Program-made: the position numbers and the translations under genes | NCBI RefSeq assembly: GCF_037113525.1 | Contig: NZ_CP146963.1 | Coordinates: forward strand, 3,844,001 to 3,908,000 | Direction of reading: 5' to 3' | Length of the DNA stretch: 64,000 nt | DNA from: Butyrivibrio fibrisolvens | GTDB taxonomy: Bacteria > Bacillota > Clostridia > Lachnospirales > Lachnospiraceae | Part shown: one piece after another, positions 34,474 through 43,683 of the stretch | How the letters are laid out: every line of letters starts with the position of its first letter | Position numbering within the stretch: the stretch's first letter is position 1 | The notes under the pieces: generated by a model | The model's input: the letters and a program-made list of their open reading frames with translations, nothing else | What the model was told of the DNA's origin: nothing | The model's database searches: none

Positions 34474-35041
34474 AAACTATTTCTGACATATTAAAAAACT
34501 GATCCTTATAATCTGCTGTATAGGATCTTAATATCTCCTCAACATATCCGGGCGGAAACTTTGCGAGAAAGCGCTGTTCAGCTTCAATCTTATCAATGTA
34601 TTCTTCAATTGCATCAATCCCAGTCTTACCTTCAACAGGGACCGGTGTAGGATAATCCATCGTAATGATCGTCTCCTGAGGAGAAAACCTTGGAGAATAA
34701 AGTTCAAAGAATCCCGGAATAGCTTTTAAAACAGTGTCATTCAGATTGCGATTGCCATATGAAGAAAATGAAGATATAAGGACCTTATATTTTCCCTTGG
34801 CACGTTCTACCTTATCCACAACCTCCTGAAATCCTGCTTTATACAGGCTTCTTGCATCCGCCTGCTGGCAGGGCACAAGGCCATTAGCATTCATAGACTC
34901 TGCTTCATGAATGCAATATAAAACCGCTTCCATCAGATGCTGTGCTGCCTCGTAGGTCACTGATGTGCTCTCGCCCTTCGTATATAGGTCAGTTAATTCA
35001 GCAACTATTGAAATAAGCTCTTCCGGATCATAATTCATCAA
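34445..35041 (-). CDS. DUF6179-like protein
   Basis: A 198-residue soluble protein with YDPEELISIVAELTDLYTKG, YEAAQHLMEAVLYCIHEA and KFPPGYVEEILRSYTADYKD. It resembles the C-terminal part of DUF6179 proteins, which occur next to DUF6323 proteins in Clostridia; no function is known. It overlaps the DUF6323-like gene by 14 bp. Its last five codons and stop fall within a terminator repeat. Confidence 0.55.
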   Translation of the reverse strand: MMNYDPEELISIVAELTDLYTKGESTSVTYEAAQHLMEAVLYCIHEAESMNANGLVPCQQADARSLYKAGFQEVVDKVERAKGKYKVLISSFSSYGNRNLNDTVLKAIPGFFELYSPRFSPQETIITMDYPTPVPVEGKTGIDAIEEYIDKIEAEQRFLAKFPPGYVEEILRSYTADYKDQFFNMSEIVFKCKTDPIE

Positions 35042-35513
35042 AATCGTCTCCTAAGTTTAGTTTTTCGCGCTTATATCTGTCAGCCCAGTTCTCTCCGGCC
35101 CTGACGCTTCTTGCGAAGTCTTCCAATGCTGTTCCTTCAAGATATTCAAGATCACCACCAGACTCGTTTTCATAGGCGTTTTTCATAATACCAAGCAGTT
35201 CATCATCTGAAACCATGTCCATGGATTCATTCTTGTACAGGAAAAAGATCTCCTGCAAACGGGCAATAGTTTCGGCGTAATCTTCCTGATTGATAAATGA
35301 TGAATCCGCAAATGCACGAATAAGCTTGGGGCTTATGCTATCGCCAAATTCCACGCGTCTTTCTTCCCTCAGAGTGTCTCCCCTTGCTGCCACTAAGGCT
35401 GTAGCATCTTCCTTCGTCAGTGTAAGCCCATTCTCCTTGCTCTCTTCATTTGTCTTCATTATCTGGTTGACCTGATACTGTTCAGACATTTTTTGCAAAT
35501 AGTTATTCTGCAA
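35028..35513 (-). CDS. DUF6323-like protein
   Basis: A 161-residue acidic protein with LTLTKEDATALVAARGDTLR, VEFGDSISPKLIRAFADSSF, ETIARLQEIFFLYKNESMD and YLEGTALEDFARSVRAG, as in DUF6323 proteins. The role is unknown. The start appears to be TTG at 35513, because AGGAGG sits 5-6 nt before it while the ATG at 35489 has no ribosome binding site. Coupled to the DUF6179-like gene. Confidence 0.62.
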   Translation of the reverse strand: MQNNYLQKMSEQYQVNQIMKTNEESKENGLTLTKEDATALVAARGDTLREERRVEFGDSISPKLIRAFADSSFINQEDYAETIARLQEIFFLYKNESMDMVSDDELLGIMKNAYENESGGDLEYLEGTALEDFARSVRAGENWADRYKREKLNLGDDFDEL

Positions 35514-35591
35514 TTATTCCTCCTTCAGGCGAGTGCCATACCAGCAGCTGCTGTTGCATGAATAATTGATTTCTTTTTTCCAATAATATAT

Positions 35592-35652
35592 TTATCATAA
35601 AACAAAAAACAGCTCCAAATTTACACTCATTTGGAGCTGTTTTACACTGAAA
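35592..35652 (-). terminator. Recurrent terminator module, copy 2
   Basis: Minus-strand AGTGTAAAACAGCTCCAAAT, loop GAGTGTAA, then ATTTGGAGCTGTTTTTT and TTTTATGATAAAT. A perfect 12-bp stem, 16 bp after the MFS stop at 35668. Confidence 0.85.
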
Positions 35653-35667
35653 TTCAAATCCAGAGTC

Positions 35668-36945
35668 TTACTCAGTATATCTATATTTTTTCATGATCTG
35701 ACCAGATATTATACATATGGCTGTTCCTGTCACACCAAGAATGAACATCATCATTGCGGCACCTGAACCCTTTCCGCTTCCGAAAAGAAAAGTCCAGAAC
35801 GGATCATTACTTTTCAATGCCATAAACGGTTCGCAGATTTTGTCTACAAAGAGTCCGCCAAGGAAAAGTCCGATCGGAATAGTAAAAAACTGCAGAGTAT
35901 TTCTGCAAGCATATACTCTTCCCTGAAGCTCTATTGGAATGACATTGCGCATTATTACATTCTGGTTGGCTGCCATGAGTGGAACAAATACCCATCCTAT
36001 TATCTGGCCTATGCACCATAAAACAGAGCTTCTTGCAAAGGCCAGTAAAAAGTTCTCTATCCCCAGCGCAAAAAGCATCGTGAGATATATGACTCTTACC
36101 CTGTCCTTGGGCTTTGGCAGGATCATTGGAAGGAAACTTCCTGCTACCATGGCCAGCCCTGAGCATGCTGTTACGATCCCATACACATTGTTACCTTTTT
36201 GAGGTATAACAAGGGCCGGAAGTACCGCATCAAAGGCTGAAGCTGTGAGGTTAACCCCCGCCATAAACAGTATTACAGTAAGTATGAGCGGAGTTTCTTT
36301 TAGGAACTTTAGCCCCTCTTTAGCCAGTTTGATCACGTTTTCGTCCTTACTTGTTCCGTCCTTGATCTCAGGTAGTTTTATAAAGAACAATAATGCCACA
36401 AATGCTATGGCAAAAGACAGAAGATCTACCGCAATAACCGTATCCAACCCTGCCAGTCCATAGAGTGCTGCAGCTATCAGCGGATTGCCAATTGAAATAA
36501 GCGAACGGGACAATTGCTGAAAGCCACTGGTCTTCTGATAATGCTCTTTTGGAACGATAAGTGAATATGCCACTTCTGAAGCAGGCTGCTGAACAGTGTT
36601 CATAAGACCTGAAAAGGCATTGATGGCATATAGATGCCACATGGTCAGCGTATCAGTTTTGTACAGTACAAATACAACAACCGTTGTAAGTGCTGCTAAA
36701 AGATCGCATATGAGCATGGTTTTCTTTTTATCGAATTTATCTGTTATTGCTCCTGCAAAAATGCTCATAATGACATATGGCGCATATGTGCAGATTGTAA
36801 GTGCTGCAGTACTCAGCGCTGATCCGGTCTTTTCATACATCCACAGCGTAAGCGCAAATCCTGTTATTGCACTACCAAGCTGTGATAAGCTCTGTGTGAT
36901 CCAGATTATGTAAAAATCTCTTAATTCCTTTATTCTGTTTTTCAT
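35668..36945 (-). CDS. MFS transporter
   Basis: A 425-residue, 12-helix major facilitator of the multidrug/macrolide-efflux type: RDFYIIWITQSLSQLGSAIT at the start, FAGAITDKFDKKKTML as the helix 2-3 motif, and VIPIELQGRVYACRNTLQFF in the second half. Such proteins usually export drugs or metabolites. A terminator module follows directly. Confidence 0.86.
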   Translation of the reverse strand: MKNRIKELRDFYIIWITQSLSQLGSAITGFALTLWMYEKTGSALSTAALTICTYAPYVIMSIFAGAITDKFDKKKTMLICDLLAALTTVVVFVLYKTDTLTMWHLYAINAFSGLMNTVQQPASEVAYSLIVPKEHYQKTSGFQQLSRSLISIGNPLIAAALYGLAGLDTVIAVDLLSFAIAFVALLFFIKLPEIKDGTSKDENVIKLAKEGLKFLKETPLILTVILFMAGVNLTASAFDAVLPALVIPQKGNNVYGIVTACSGLAMVAGSFLPMILPKPKDRVRVIYLTMLFALGIENFLLAFARSSVLWCIGQIIGWVFVPLMAANQNVIMRNVIPIELQGRVYACRNTLQFFTIPIGLFLGGLFVDKICEPFMALKSNDPFWTFLFGSGKGSGAAMMMFILGVTGTAICIISGQIMKKYRYTE

Positions 36946-37041
36946 TGTTATTTATCCTCCATACAAATATTTTTATCTGCATGGAGCATATACACTGCAA
37001 TTGATCATGTCCTTCCTCCTTCTTGTTATTTTAAACGAATA

Positions 37042-37821
37042 TCATTCTTTTGACATCACATTCTTTTTCCAACATATCAGCGCAATAATCACTATGTATA
37101 TTGCTGACAGTACAACATAAAACCAGATATCAACCTGTAAGAAACAATACAGGAAATTAAAGCAAAAGTGTATCACTATGCTATAGATCAGATTATCATT
37201 CTTTTCCATGAAAAGATTCATAATAAAGCAAAGTCCCGTCATTACGATGACGTTGGACAGAACGTATGGTATCATCTGGATTCCCATATAATCTGAATCT
37301 ACAAACCAGAGTATGGTATGCCAGAACGCCCATATAACTCCCTGTATCACTGATGCACTGAAAAAACTGTATTTTGCATTAAGGTATGGGCGAAGATAAC
37401 CTCTCCAGCCTGACTCTTCTCCTGTTGGCCCCGTTGTGATCGAGAATAAAAATGACGCCCAGAACGGGTAGGATCCAAGATTCCAGTATTCACCAAATGC
37501 CTTCCCCTGAATCAAGGACAAAACAAATACTGTAATAATAGTAGCTCCAAGCGTAAGTATAGCTGAAGCTACCAGCGTTACTATGTTTACCTTTCCACCA
37601 AAAGCTTTTTTGTAAAAGTCGGCAATCCTACGGTCAGGACAAAAATACTTAAAGCCTATAAGCAGCACAATCGTAGGTGCCCACGCGCAGATATTGGATA
37701 AAATCCTCATTACAACTGGCGGGCAATGAAACACCATGCTTGCTGTCCCGCATAATCCCAGCACCATAAACCAAAATACAAAATAGCTTAGACCTACATA
37801 CCATTTTACACGTTTTTCCAT
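37042..37821 (-). CDS. CPBP family intramembrane metalloprotease
   Basis: A 259-residue membrane protein with about seven helices. The CPBP/CAAX-protease motifs are present: GEESGWRGYL (EE-x3-R), WAFWHTILWF and a later histidine in IVIHFCFNFLY. These proteases are tied to bacteriocin immunity or membrane-protein processing; the target is unknown. Located between an MFS gene and a GNAT gene. Confidence 0.87.
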   Translation of the reverse strand: MEKRVKWYVGLSYFVFWFMVLGLCGTASMVFHCPPVVMRILSNICAWAPTIVLLIGFKYFCPDRRIADFYKKAFGGKVNIVTLVASAILTLGATIITVFVLSLIQGKAFGEYWNLGSYPFWASFLFSITTGPTGEESGWRGYLRPYLNAKYSFFSASVIQGVIWAFWHTILWFVDSDYMGIQMIPYVLSNVIVMTGLCFIMNLFMEKNDNLIYSIVIHFCFNFLYCFLQVDIWFYVVLSAIYIVIIALICWKKNVMSKE

Positions 37822-37849
37822 ATATTGTTATGTCTCCTTCCGATCATCA

Positions 37850-37911
37850 CTTTATCACCAAACAAAAAACAGCCCCGAGATTACACTCATTTGGGGCTGT
37901 TTTTCACTTAT
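37850..37911 (-). terminator. Recurrent terminator module, copy 3
   Basis: Minus-strand AGTGAAAAACAGCCCCAAAT, loop GAGTGTAA, then CGGGGCTGTTTTTTG and TTTGGTGATAAAGTGATGATC. It lies 19 bp after the GNAT stop at 37929 and immediately before the CPBP gene start. Confidence 0.85.
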
Positions 37912-37928
37912 TTCTATCGACTGTCCAA

Positions 37929-38447
37929 TTAGTATGGGGTGATCATACATTCCATCTGAAGATCATATGGCTCATCTTCCACACAGGAAGGAATAGGGTC
38001 AGAACTGAGGCGGAAACCCATAGCGGAGTAGAAGTTTATCGTTTCCTCAGATGAACAACAGGATGCATACAAGGCATGCGCTCCTCTCTTCAGGGCTTCC
38101 TGTCTGGCGGCTTCAAGCAGGGATCTGCCAATTCCACGACGGCGGTAATCCGTAGACACATGGAAGCTATCTATGATGAGTCGCCCTTTATTTAGCTGTG
38201 GGATCAGCATAATCTCGCCAACCACACAGTTTTCCTCAAACGCACAGTATGTCACATATCGCCCACTGAGAATATCATCAGCTTTTTGCAGGCGGCGTGC
38301 AAGATCCCAATCCTCTGTGAAGGGATTGTAAACCAATATCATTTTCCCATCATGCAGACGATACACATTCTTCACTTCCTGATATCGCTGAAAGCCTTTC
38401 AATGAATCGTGGGTGAAGTTATGTTTGTCAGCAAGCATAATTTCCAT
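37929..38447 (-). CDS. GNAT N-acetyltransferase
   Basis: A 172-residue acetyltransferase: STDYRRRGIGRSLLEAARQEA is the acetyl-CoA-binding loop and ETINFYSAMGFRLSSDP the C-terminal motif. Substrate unknown. It stands alone between a decayed GNAT gene upstream and a terminator module downstream. Confidence 0.9.
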   Translation of the reverse strand: MEIMLADKHNFTHDSLKGFQRYQEVKNVYRLHDGKMILVYNPFTEDWDLARRLQKADDILSGRYVTYCAFEENCVVGEIMLIPQLNKGRLIIDSFHVSTDYRRRGIGRSLLEAARQEALKRGAHALYASCCSSEETINFYSAMGFRLSSDPIPSCVEDEPYDLQMECMITPY

Positions 38448-38519
38448 ATAATATTATTCCTTCCATTCAGATCTCAATAAATCCTTATTCTATCTGTTTC
38501 CATCTTAATTCTCCAATTG

Positions 38520-38793
38520 TTAATCAAAAATCTGTCCGGGAAGCTTTAATTTCTCCTTCGGAGGGAATGTCTTGTCAAACTCCTCGACATCTGAGTCTTC
38601 AACATAGTATCCCTTAGGGGTCTGATATCCCCCTGTGATGCCGTCAAGATATCCCGGGATCATCTCTGAGCACATGAATTACATAGTGCTCACTGCATCC
38701 AGGACGATAAACGTTCCAAAATGACTCTCTTACTAAGTTTTCAACGTCTCTATAATCTTTCTTTTCTTCTAATCTAATTGTGTAATTACTCAT
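38520..38793 (-). pseudogene. GNAT acetyltransferase with out-of-frame internal deletion
   Basis: From an ATG at 38793 with GAGGG at 7 nt, the frame reads MSNYTIRLEEKKDYRDVENL and continues to HYVIHVLRDDP, then a stop (38670s). A second frame then gives GYLDGITGGYQTPKGYYVED and ends LKLPGQIFD-stop at 38520. These are the N- and C-terminal ends of one acetyltransferase family; the central catalytic part is gone. This accounts for most of the 38448-38817 gap. Confidence 0.8.
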
Positions 38794-38817
38794 ATTTTTT
38801 CCCTCAATTTCTTATCA

Positions 38818-39429
38818 TTATGCTTTTTCCCGTCTATAAAATAACATTCCCTTTATGGTCGTCAAAATAAAGGCAACAGATGTGGCATAAGCAGCCCTTG
38901 TGATTGCCAGAACAAGTACAGTTATTACACTTATCCCCATAGACAATGCTATCATTACCCGTTTTGGTCTTTCGAGGTTAAAACGGTTTAAGATCACTAT
39001 GACCATTCCTATCGCCACAAGTGTTAAAAACAACACCCAGTAAATCACCTTGATACTGGCTGAAACATCGCAGTATTCTAGCATGCTCACAGCAAAAACC
39101 AATCCATCTGCCGTATGCGGAAACAACGGAAGGAATATCAGTCCGCACACCATAAGATCAACCAGTCCCAAAAGATAATCCAATACTCTGTGAATATTTG
39201 CCCTGTTCTCTTTTTCTGCAATAGTTACAAGTTTTTCACTTGAAAGAAGCTCGTCTATTGAAACAGAGAAATACTTAGATATCTCTTTTAACGAATCTAT
39301 ACTAGGATAACCTCTTCCAGACTCCCACTTTGAAATAGCTGTTCTAGAGACAAACAAATCCTCTGCAAGTTCCTCCTGCGTCATTCCTTTGCCGTTTCTC
39401 AGTTCCAATAGCTTTTCGCCAAATTCCAT
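38818..39429 (-). CDS. XRE-family regulator with membrane domain
   Basis: A 203-residue protein: XRE helix-turn-helix at residues 1-60 (RNGKGMTQEELAEDLFVSRT, WESGRGYPSIDSLKEISKYF), then four predicted membrane helices. The ATG at 39429 has AAGGAG at 9 nt, so an apparent 11-bp overlap with the upstream PAP2 gene is not needed. Probably co-transcribed with that gene; it may regulate it. Confidence 0.82.
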   Translation of the reverse strand: MEFGEKLLELRNGKGMTQEELAEDLFVSRTAISKWESGRGYPSIDSLKEISKYFSVSIDELLSSEKLVTIAEKENRANIHRVLDYLLGLVDLMVCGLIFLPLFPHTADGLVFAVSMLEYCDVSASIKVIYWVLFLTLVAIGMVIVILNRFNLERPKRVMIALSMGISVITVLVLAITRAAYATSVAFILTTIKGMLFYRREKA

Positions 39430-39445
39430 AAAAGATATCTCCTTT

Positions 39446-40102
39446 TTAGGATTCACTTATGCATGATAGAACGAAACCCTTGTACAAATAATACAAGCCA
39501 ATGCTTAACAGTACTGAGCCTATGATATCCGTAAACCAATGGACTCCGGATAACAACCTTCCCGCAACCATAAAAAGCGAAAATAAGACTGCTAAGACGT
39601 TAATAATCTTCTTTGCCTGATCATTATTCAGCCTCCGGGAAGTCTGCTCAATCAGTGTCGGCATAACACTAAGTACAAGTAGCGTAGTAGATGAAGGATA
39701 TGATGCCTCCATAACACCTTCTATAGGAATTGGCCTGTAGTTTATAGGTATCATCTCAAAAATCAGATATGCAAAAATGACAATAATATAATAGATGCCA
39801 AGAATTAAGATATCCTTATCCACTTTGAGCAGGCTCTTTCTGCTTATTAGTTGTATAAAGCCAACACATCCAAATATCATACATATAATTATTGGTACCA
39901 GCCCAAGCCAATCAGTGATTGTATAAAGGGTCATATTGACTCCGGTCAATGCATGAAATTCGATATTAAAATCAGCAAATCCTATGTCTGTTCCATTCTG
40001 CCCAACCGGCTGAACATCGATTGTCATAATAAGCACTGTCCATAAAACAAACATTGCGATCAAGATGCAGCCAATTAGTAAACTCTTCTTTTTTGTTTTC
40101 AT
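39446..40102 (-). CDS. PAP2-like membrane phosphatase
   Basis: A 218-residue protein with six predicted helices and PAP2-type motifs in degenerate form: YPSSTTLLVLS for PSGH and GRLLSGVHWFTDIIGSVLLS for SR-x5-H-x3-D. The catalytic His/Asp of motif 3 are present. It may dephosphorylate a lipid pyrophosphate. An XRE regulator gene follows at 16 bp. Confidence 0.75.
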   Translation of the reverse strand: MKTKKKSLLIGCILIAMFVLWTVLIMTIDVQPVGQNGTDIGFADFNIEFHALTGVNMTLYTITDWLGLVPIIICMIFGCVGFIQLISRKSLLKVDKDILILGIYYIIVIFAYLIFEMIPINYRPIPIEGVMEASYPSSTTLLVLSVMPTLIEQTSRRLNNDQAKKIINVLAVLFSLFMVAGRLLSGVHWFTDIIGSVLLSIGLYYLYKGFVLSCISES

Positions 40103-40267
40103 TTTTTGATCCTCTCTCTTGAAAAATTTCCTTCCGGCTTCTTCAAAGTAACAAAGGTCATGAAAAAATAAAAGAATCGTTCAGTAACATTGGCGATACT
40201 CTTCGTGTCATCCGCATGGATACTGCTTTAGCCTCTGAACATTTATATGTAGTAGTAGTGACCATAC

Positions 40268-40330
40268 TTTATCATAGCAAAAGAAAACAGACTCAAATCA
40301 CACTGATTTAGGTCTGTTTTTCACTGATTT
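40268..40330 (-). terminator. Recurrent terminator module, copy 4
   Basis: Minus-strand CAGTGAAAAACAGACCTAAAT, loop CAGTGTG, then ATTTGAGTCTGTTTTCTTTTGC and TATGATAAAGTATGG. Lies 60 bp past the GNAT gene at 40392. The rest of 40103-40391 shows nothing I can name. Confidence 0.8.
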
Positions 40331-40391
40331 AATAGAATTTATAATAATTCAATTCTGATCAAACTGTACTGGCCCTTTTTTATAACTAATA

Positions 40392-40844
40392 TCAGTGTCC
40401 TACATGTTTTGAATAAAACACAAACTCCTTATCGCGCTTTATTTCTTTATAGCCAAGCTTAGTATAAAAACTATTTGTCCTGACATTCCAAATAGGAGTA
40501 TCCAGTGTATACTCTCTTACTTCTGGAAACATATTCTCCACTTCTCGCATAATAAAAAGCCCATACCCTTTTCGAAAATGCTCCGGTGCAACGAATATCC
40601 TGCCAACATTCAAAACATCGTTTTCCAAAAAAAGGATTGCTCCGCCAACAATAAGTCCATCATCTGTCAATTTATACAAATGCCCCTGTCGTGCCATTTT
40701 CGTATGAAATTGTAATGACATATATCCGGGAGGTCCTCCCGGTGATTCCGCACCGATCAGTACATCACTGTCAAATGCGCGCTTCGATATTCCATTCAAT
40801 GAAAGCGCATCAGAAGTACTTGCCTTTAATAACTGTAAACTCAT
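40392..40844 (-). CDS. GNAT N-acetyltransferase
   Basis: A 150-residue acetyltransferase: GRIFVAPEHFRKGYGLFIMREVE (acetyl-CoA motif) and NVRTNSFYTKLGYKEIKRDKEFVFY. Its start overlaps the stop of the RpiB/LacAB-like gene by 4 bp, so the two are coupled. Substrate unknown. Confidence 0.88.
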   Translation of the reverse strand: MSLQLLKASTSDALSLNGISKRAFDSDVLIGAESPGGPPGYMSLQFHTKMARQGHLYKLTDDGLIVGGAILFLENDVLNVGRIFVAPEHFRKGYGLFIMREVENMFPEVREYTLDTPIWNVRTNSFYTKLGYKEIKRDKEFVFYSKHVGH

Positions 40845-41431
40845 ATTGACTCCTTCAGAAACTTGATCACATCATTCTTTTTATTTATTTTCTCAATTAT
40901 TGACGTATCTAATGAACCCAATAAATCTTCAAACTGAATCTGCGACTTTCTTCTTATTTCCTTGAGTTTCTCAGTGTCTTTCCGCTTTCTTTCTGCTTCA
41001 CTCTTTGGATATCCCTGTCCAAATGGCTCAGAGAAGAGAGCTTCTATTGTCTTTTCAAAGTTATCTTCGCCTGCCCATGTATAGTCTTCGCCTAGCGGAA
41101 GTGAAATAGCATTACCATTGTTGATCTGTGCAAACAGATAAGCGTCTTTAGGAGTAGGCGCATATCCACAAATTACTCCAGGCATGCTGTTGCACGCCAG
41201 CATCATTCCCTGGCCGGATGAACAACCGGTAACAACAAAGTCAACTGCGCCGCTTGCAAGTAATATACCAACAAGAACCGAAACATCTATATATGAATAC
41301 TTTTCCTGCTCTTCTAAAGTACAGCCAAAGTTTATGACTTCAGCATCTTTAGGGGCATATTTTTTGACAGTATTAAAAATCAGCTCATTTTTTTCAGCCT
41401 GAGAGCTCGCTTGAATTATTCCTATTCTCAT
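40841..41431 (-). CDS. RpiB/LacA/LacB family sugar-phosphate isomerase
   Basis: A 196-residue protein with the family's early EKNELIFNTV region, VINFG, and the active-site loop VVTGCSSGQGMMLACNSMPG, where the usual CGTGIG motif reads GCSSGQG. It would interconvert aldose and ketose phosphates. The C-terminus is longer and charged. Coupled to a GNAT gene. Confidence 0.78.
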   Translation of the reverse strand: MRIGIIQASSQAEKNELIFNTVKKYAPKDAEVINFGCTLEEQEKYSYIDVSVLVGILLASGAVDFVVTGCSSGQGMMLACNSMPGVICGYAPTPKDAYLFAQINNGNAISLPLGEDYTWAGEDNFEKTIEALFSEPFGQGYPKSEAERKRKDTEKLKEIRRKSQIQFEDLLGSLDTSIIEKINKKNDVIKFLKESI

Positions 41432-41539
41432 TACAACATCCTTTAAGCATTTTGTGTTTACTTTTTTACCTGCAAGGATTCCTGATAGCTTAGAAAGAAT
41501 ACCTACGTTCCATAGTCTCCAGCAATTTAAGACCAGATT

Positions 41540-41992
41540 TTAAGTTTCCCTATCGTGATTGCATTCGCAATACATACATACTGTTCCATTTGATAACTTA
41601 AATCCGTTCTTTTCGTAAAAATTAGCCGCTGGTGCATACTCGCTTGTATAAAGAACAATGCCTGCAAGTCCTTTTTCTTTACTGTAATTTTTGACCGCAT
41701 TTAATAGTTGTTTACCTATTCCATGCCCTTGTCGTTCGGGAAGTACCGCCATCTCATTAATGTAAATTTCTTCTTTGCTTCCGGAAATTTTACAAAGCGC
41801 AAATATACAACCTAGCACTTCATCATTTTCTTCATAAACATATCCAACAAATCTTTTCTGTTCAAAAAAATCGCGAAGATATTCTGCTGCATTTTCTGCA
41901 GTCCAATCTATTCCCCAATGTTCCATGGGGAATGCTTTTGCATAAATCATGCCACATTGTGCTAAGTCAATGTTCTCCATAAGTCTAATCAT
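41540..41992 (-). CDS. GNAT N-acetyltransferase
   Basis: A 150-residue acetyltransferase with INEMAVLPERQGHGIGKQLLNAVKNY and ASYAPAANFYEKNGF-like APAANFYEKNGFKLSNG. Substrate unknown. It is preceded and followed by unrelated short units in this acetyltransferase-rich stretch. Confidence 0.9.
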   Translation of the reverse strand: MIRLMENIDLAQCGMIYAKAFPMEHWGIDWTAENAAEYLRDFFEQKRFVGYVYEENDEVLGCIFALCKISGSKEEIYINEMAVLPERQGHGIGKQLLNAVKNYSKEKGLAGIVLYTSEYAPAANFYEKNGFKLSNGTVCMYCECNHDRET

Positions 41993-42075
41993 TTTGCTGT
42001 CCCACCATCAAATTCTAATCTATCCCTGAAAAGATGATCTGCTTAAATACGCCAAAAGAAGCGGCGCAGATAAGG

Positions 42076-42120
42076 TGACCACCCCAGTTTCACTGATTTT
42101 AGGTCTGTTTTACACTTATT
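42076..42120 (-). terminator. Recurrent terminator module, copy 5 (half diverged)
   Basis: Minus-strand AAGTGTAAAACAGACCTAAA and TCAGTGAAACT match the other copies, but the 3' arm and T-run are replaced by GGGGTGGTCACC. It starts 2 bp after the GHKL kinase stop. Confidence 0.7.
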
Positions 42121-42122
42121 CT

Positions 42123-43451
42123 TTAATTTATCAGCATTCTGACCTTAAAAGTCTTCTCTTCTGTTATATATCTAATATCGCTATCTGTTTGATTTATAAA
42201 GTTAAGAACACTTCTAGTTCCTATTCCATGCTCTTCCTCAGTATTAAACGGATGTCCTTCCTCATCCAGCTTTACTTCCTCAGCGCATGAGTTCGTGATC
42301 TCAAACAGAAGCTGACTTTTATACCTAGCCGTGATGTCAATCCGTCTCTCACTCTCAGGAACTTTTTCGCAAGCATGGATAGCATTCTCTATAAGGTTAC
42401 TGATCACTATGGCAAGCTGCATCTCATCCACATTCAGATTTGAAGGGATATTAGCAGATATATTTACCTTTATATTCTCTTTTTCGGCCATAGACAGGTA
42501 ATGTGTGATTGCCGCATTAAGTGTAGTATTCTCGCAATATCTTTTTACAGAGTGGGGTTCCTGTTTGAGCCTCTCATTAAGACAATCCAGGGCTTCCTGC
42601 GTCTTGCCATCCTGTAAAAGAGTTTGAAGAAGAGCCTCAAAATGTCTTCTGTCATGACGCATGGCTCTGTCCTGCTGCATGATGCTCTCAGAAATAGCAA
42701 GTCGTTCCCTCATGGCTTTGGTTGCAATCTCCATAATAACCGCATCTGATTGAAGCTTTGACTCATTTTGCCTTGCTTCCATCTCCATTTTCATGAGTCT
42801 TGTGTGTTTTTCAAGAAATCCAAAGACCAGTATGTTAATAGCTACAAGAACCACCATAAGTTCAGTATATTGGGAAAGGTTATATTCCTCTCCTCTAAGA
42901 TATCTGTTGCCATCAAGAACCAAAATAATGATAGTAGCGATTGGCAGCACAACATATGGAAGAATTTCCTTATCAAGCCTCTTGTCCTTATCCTTATTTC
43001 CGAAAAGACAGATGACTCTGACCACAATAATCTGCAAAGACAAGATAATTCCATAGCTCTGAGGAGTCATAAAGTCATAGTTTATCTTAACCATATCCAT
43101 ACTCTGAACGCCTTGAACATAAAACGTGATGGATACTTCAATTGCGCTCTGGGCAGCAAGATAGAAAATGAAATATATTATGCCTCGAATATTATTAACT
43201 TTATAGCAAATGAATAATGGAATGAGGAATGCCAGGTATGATGCTATCATATTTATATAAATCACTCCCAGCGTATTGGCGTAAAAGAAAGACAGCACAG
43301 TTAATGCATATATCATAAATACGAGAATCCTATGCTTCTTAAAGAATTCTCGCATCACGTAAAAACTCAAATGCATGGCATAGTACAGAAAAAGAGCTAC
43401 TATATCCCCTAATAGCAGCAATGTATATGGATTGGACAAAAGGTCAGCCAT
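42123..43451 (-). CDS. GHKL sensor histidine kinase
   Basis: A 442-residue AgrC/ComD-like kinase. About six N-terminal membrane helices (residues 5-215) are followed by the phosphoacceptor region MRHDRRHFEALLQTLLQDG and a GHKL ATPase with AIVISNLIENAIHACEKV (N-box) and EEHGIGTRSVLNF (G-box). It probably phosphorylates the LytTR response regulator encoded upstream at 43684-44433 and senses a peptide or other extracellular signal. A small Cys-rich protein gene lies between them. Confidence 0.9.
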   Translation of the reverse strand: MADLLSNPYTLLLLGDIVALFLYYAMHLSFYVMREFFKKHRILVFMIYALTVLSFFYANTLGVIYINMIASYLAFLIPLFICYKVNNIRGIIYFIFYLAAQSAIEVSITFYVQGVQSMDMVKINYDFMTPQSYGIILSLQIIVVRVICLFGNKDKDKRLDKEILPYVVLPIATIIILVLDGNRYLRGEEYNLSQYTELMVVLVAINILVFGFLEKHTRLMKMEMEARQNESKLQSDAVIMEIATKAMRERLAISESIMQQDRAMRHDRRHFEALLQTLLQDGKTQEALDCLNERLKQEPHSVKRYCENTTLNAAITHYLSMAEKENIKVNISANIPSNLNVDEMQLAIVISNLIENAIHACEKVPESERRIDITARYKSQLLFEITNSCAEEVKLDEEGHPFNTEEEHGIGTRSVLNFINQTDSDIRYITEEKTFKVRMLIN

Positions 43452-43465
43452 TTTTCATTTCCCTC

Positions 43466-43672
43466 TTAATCAATAATTTTTTTGGGCCATTTGCAGATGC
43501 CTACCTCAAGTGCCCTTTCTTCTTTAAGATGAAAATCTGCATATTTACAGTACCAGCAGCCTTTTATACTTGGAATAGCATCCTCTCTTGGTGTGTATGC
43601 AGGACAGATATCCTCCGGCCATACACTTCCATCTCTCTTGGGAATATCATAATTGTTTGTTTTATTATTCAT
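43466..43672 (-). CDS. Small cysteine-containing protein
   Basis: A 68-residue protein with IKGCWYCKYADFHLKEERAL and GICKWP: a possible four-cysteine metal or disulfide site (C-x2-C, C near the end, plus DICPAY). The ATG at 43672 has GAAAGG at 7 nt. It is sandwiched in a two-component operon between response regulator and kinase. I do not know its function; it could be an accessory or modulatory protein. Confidence 0.6.
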   Translation of the reverse strand: MNNKTNNYDIPKRDGSVWPEDICPAYTPREDAIPSIKGCWYCKYADFHLKEERALEVGICKWPKKIID

Positions 43673-43683
43673 TGCATTACCTT

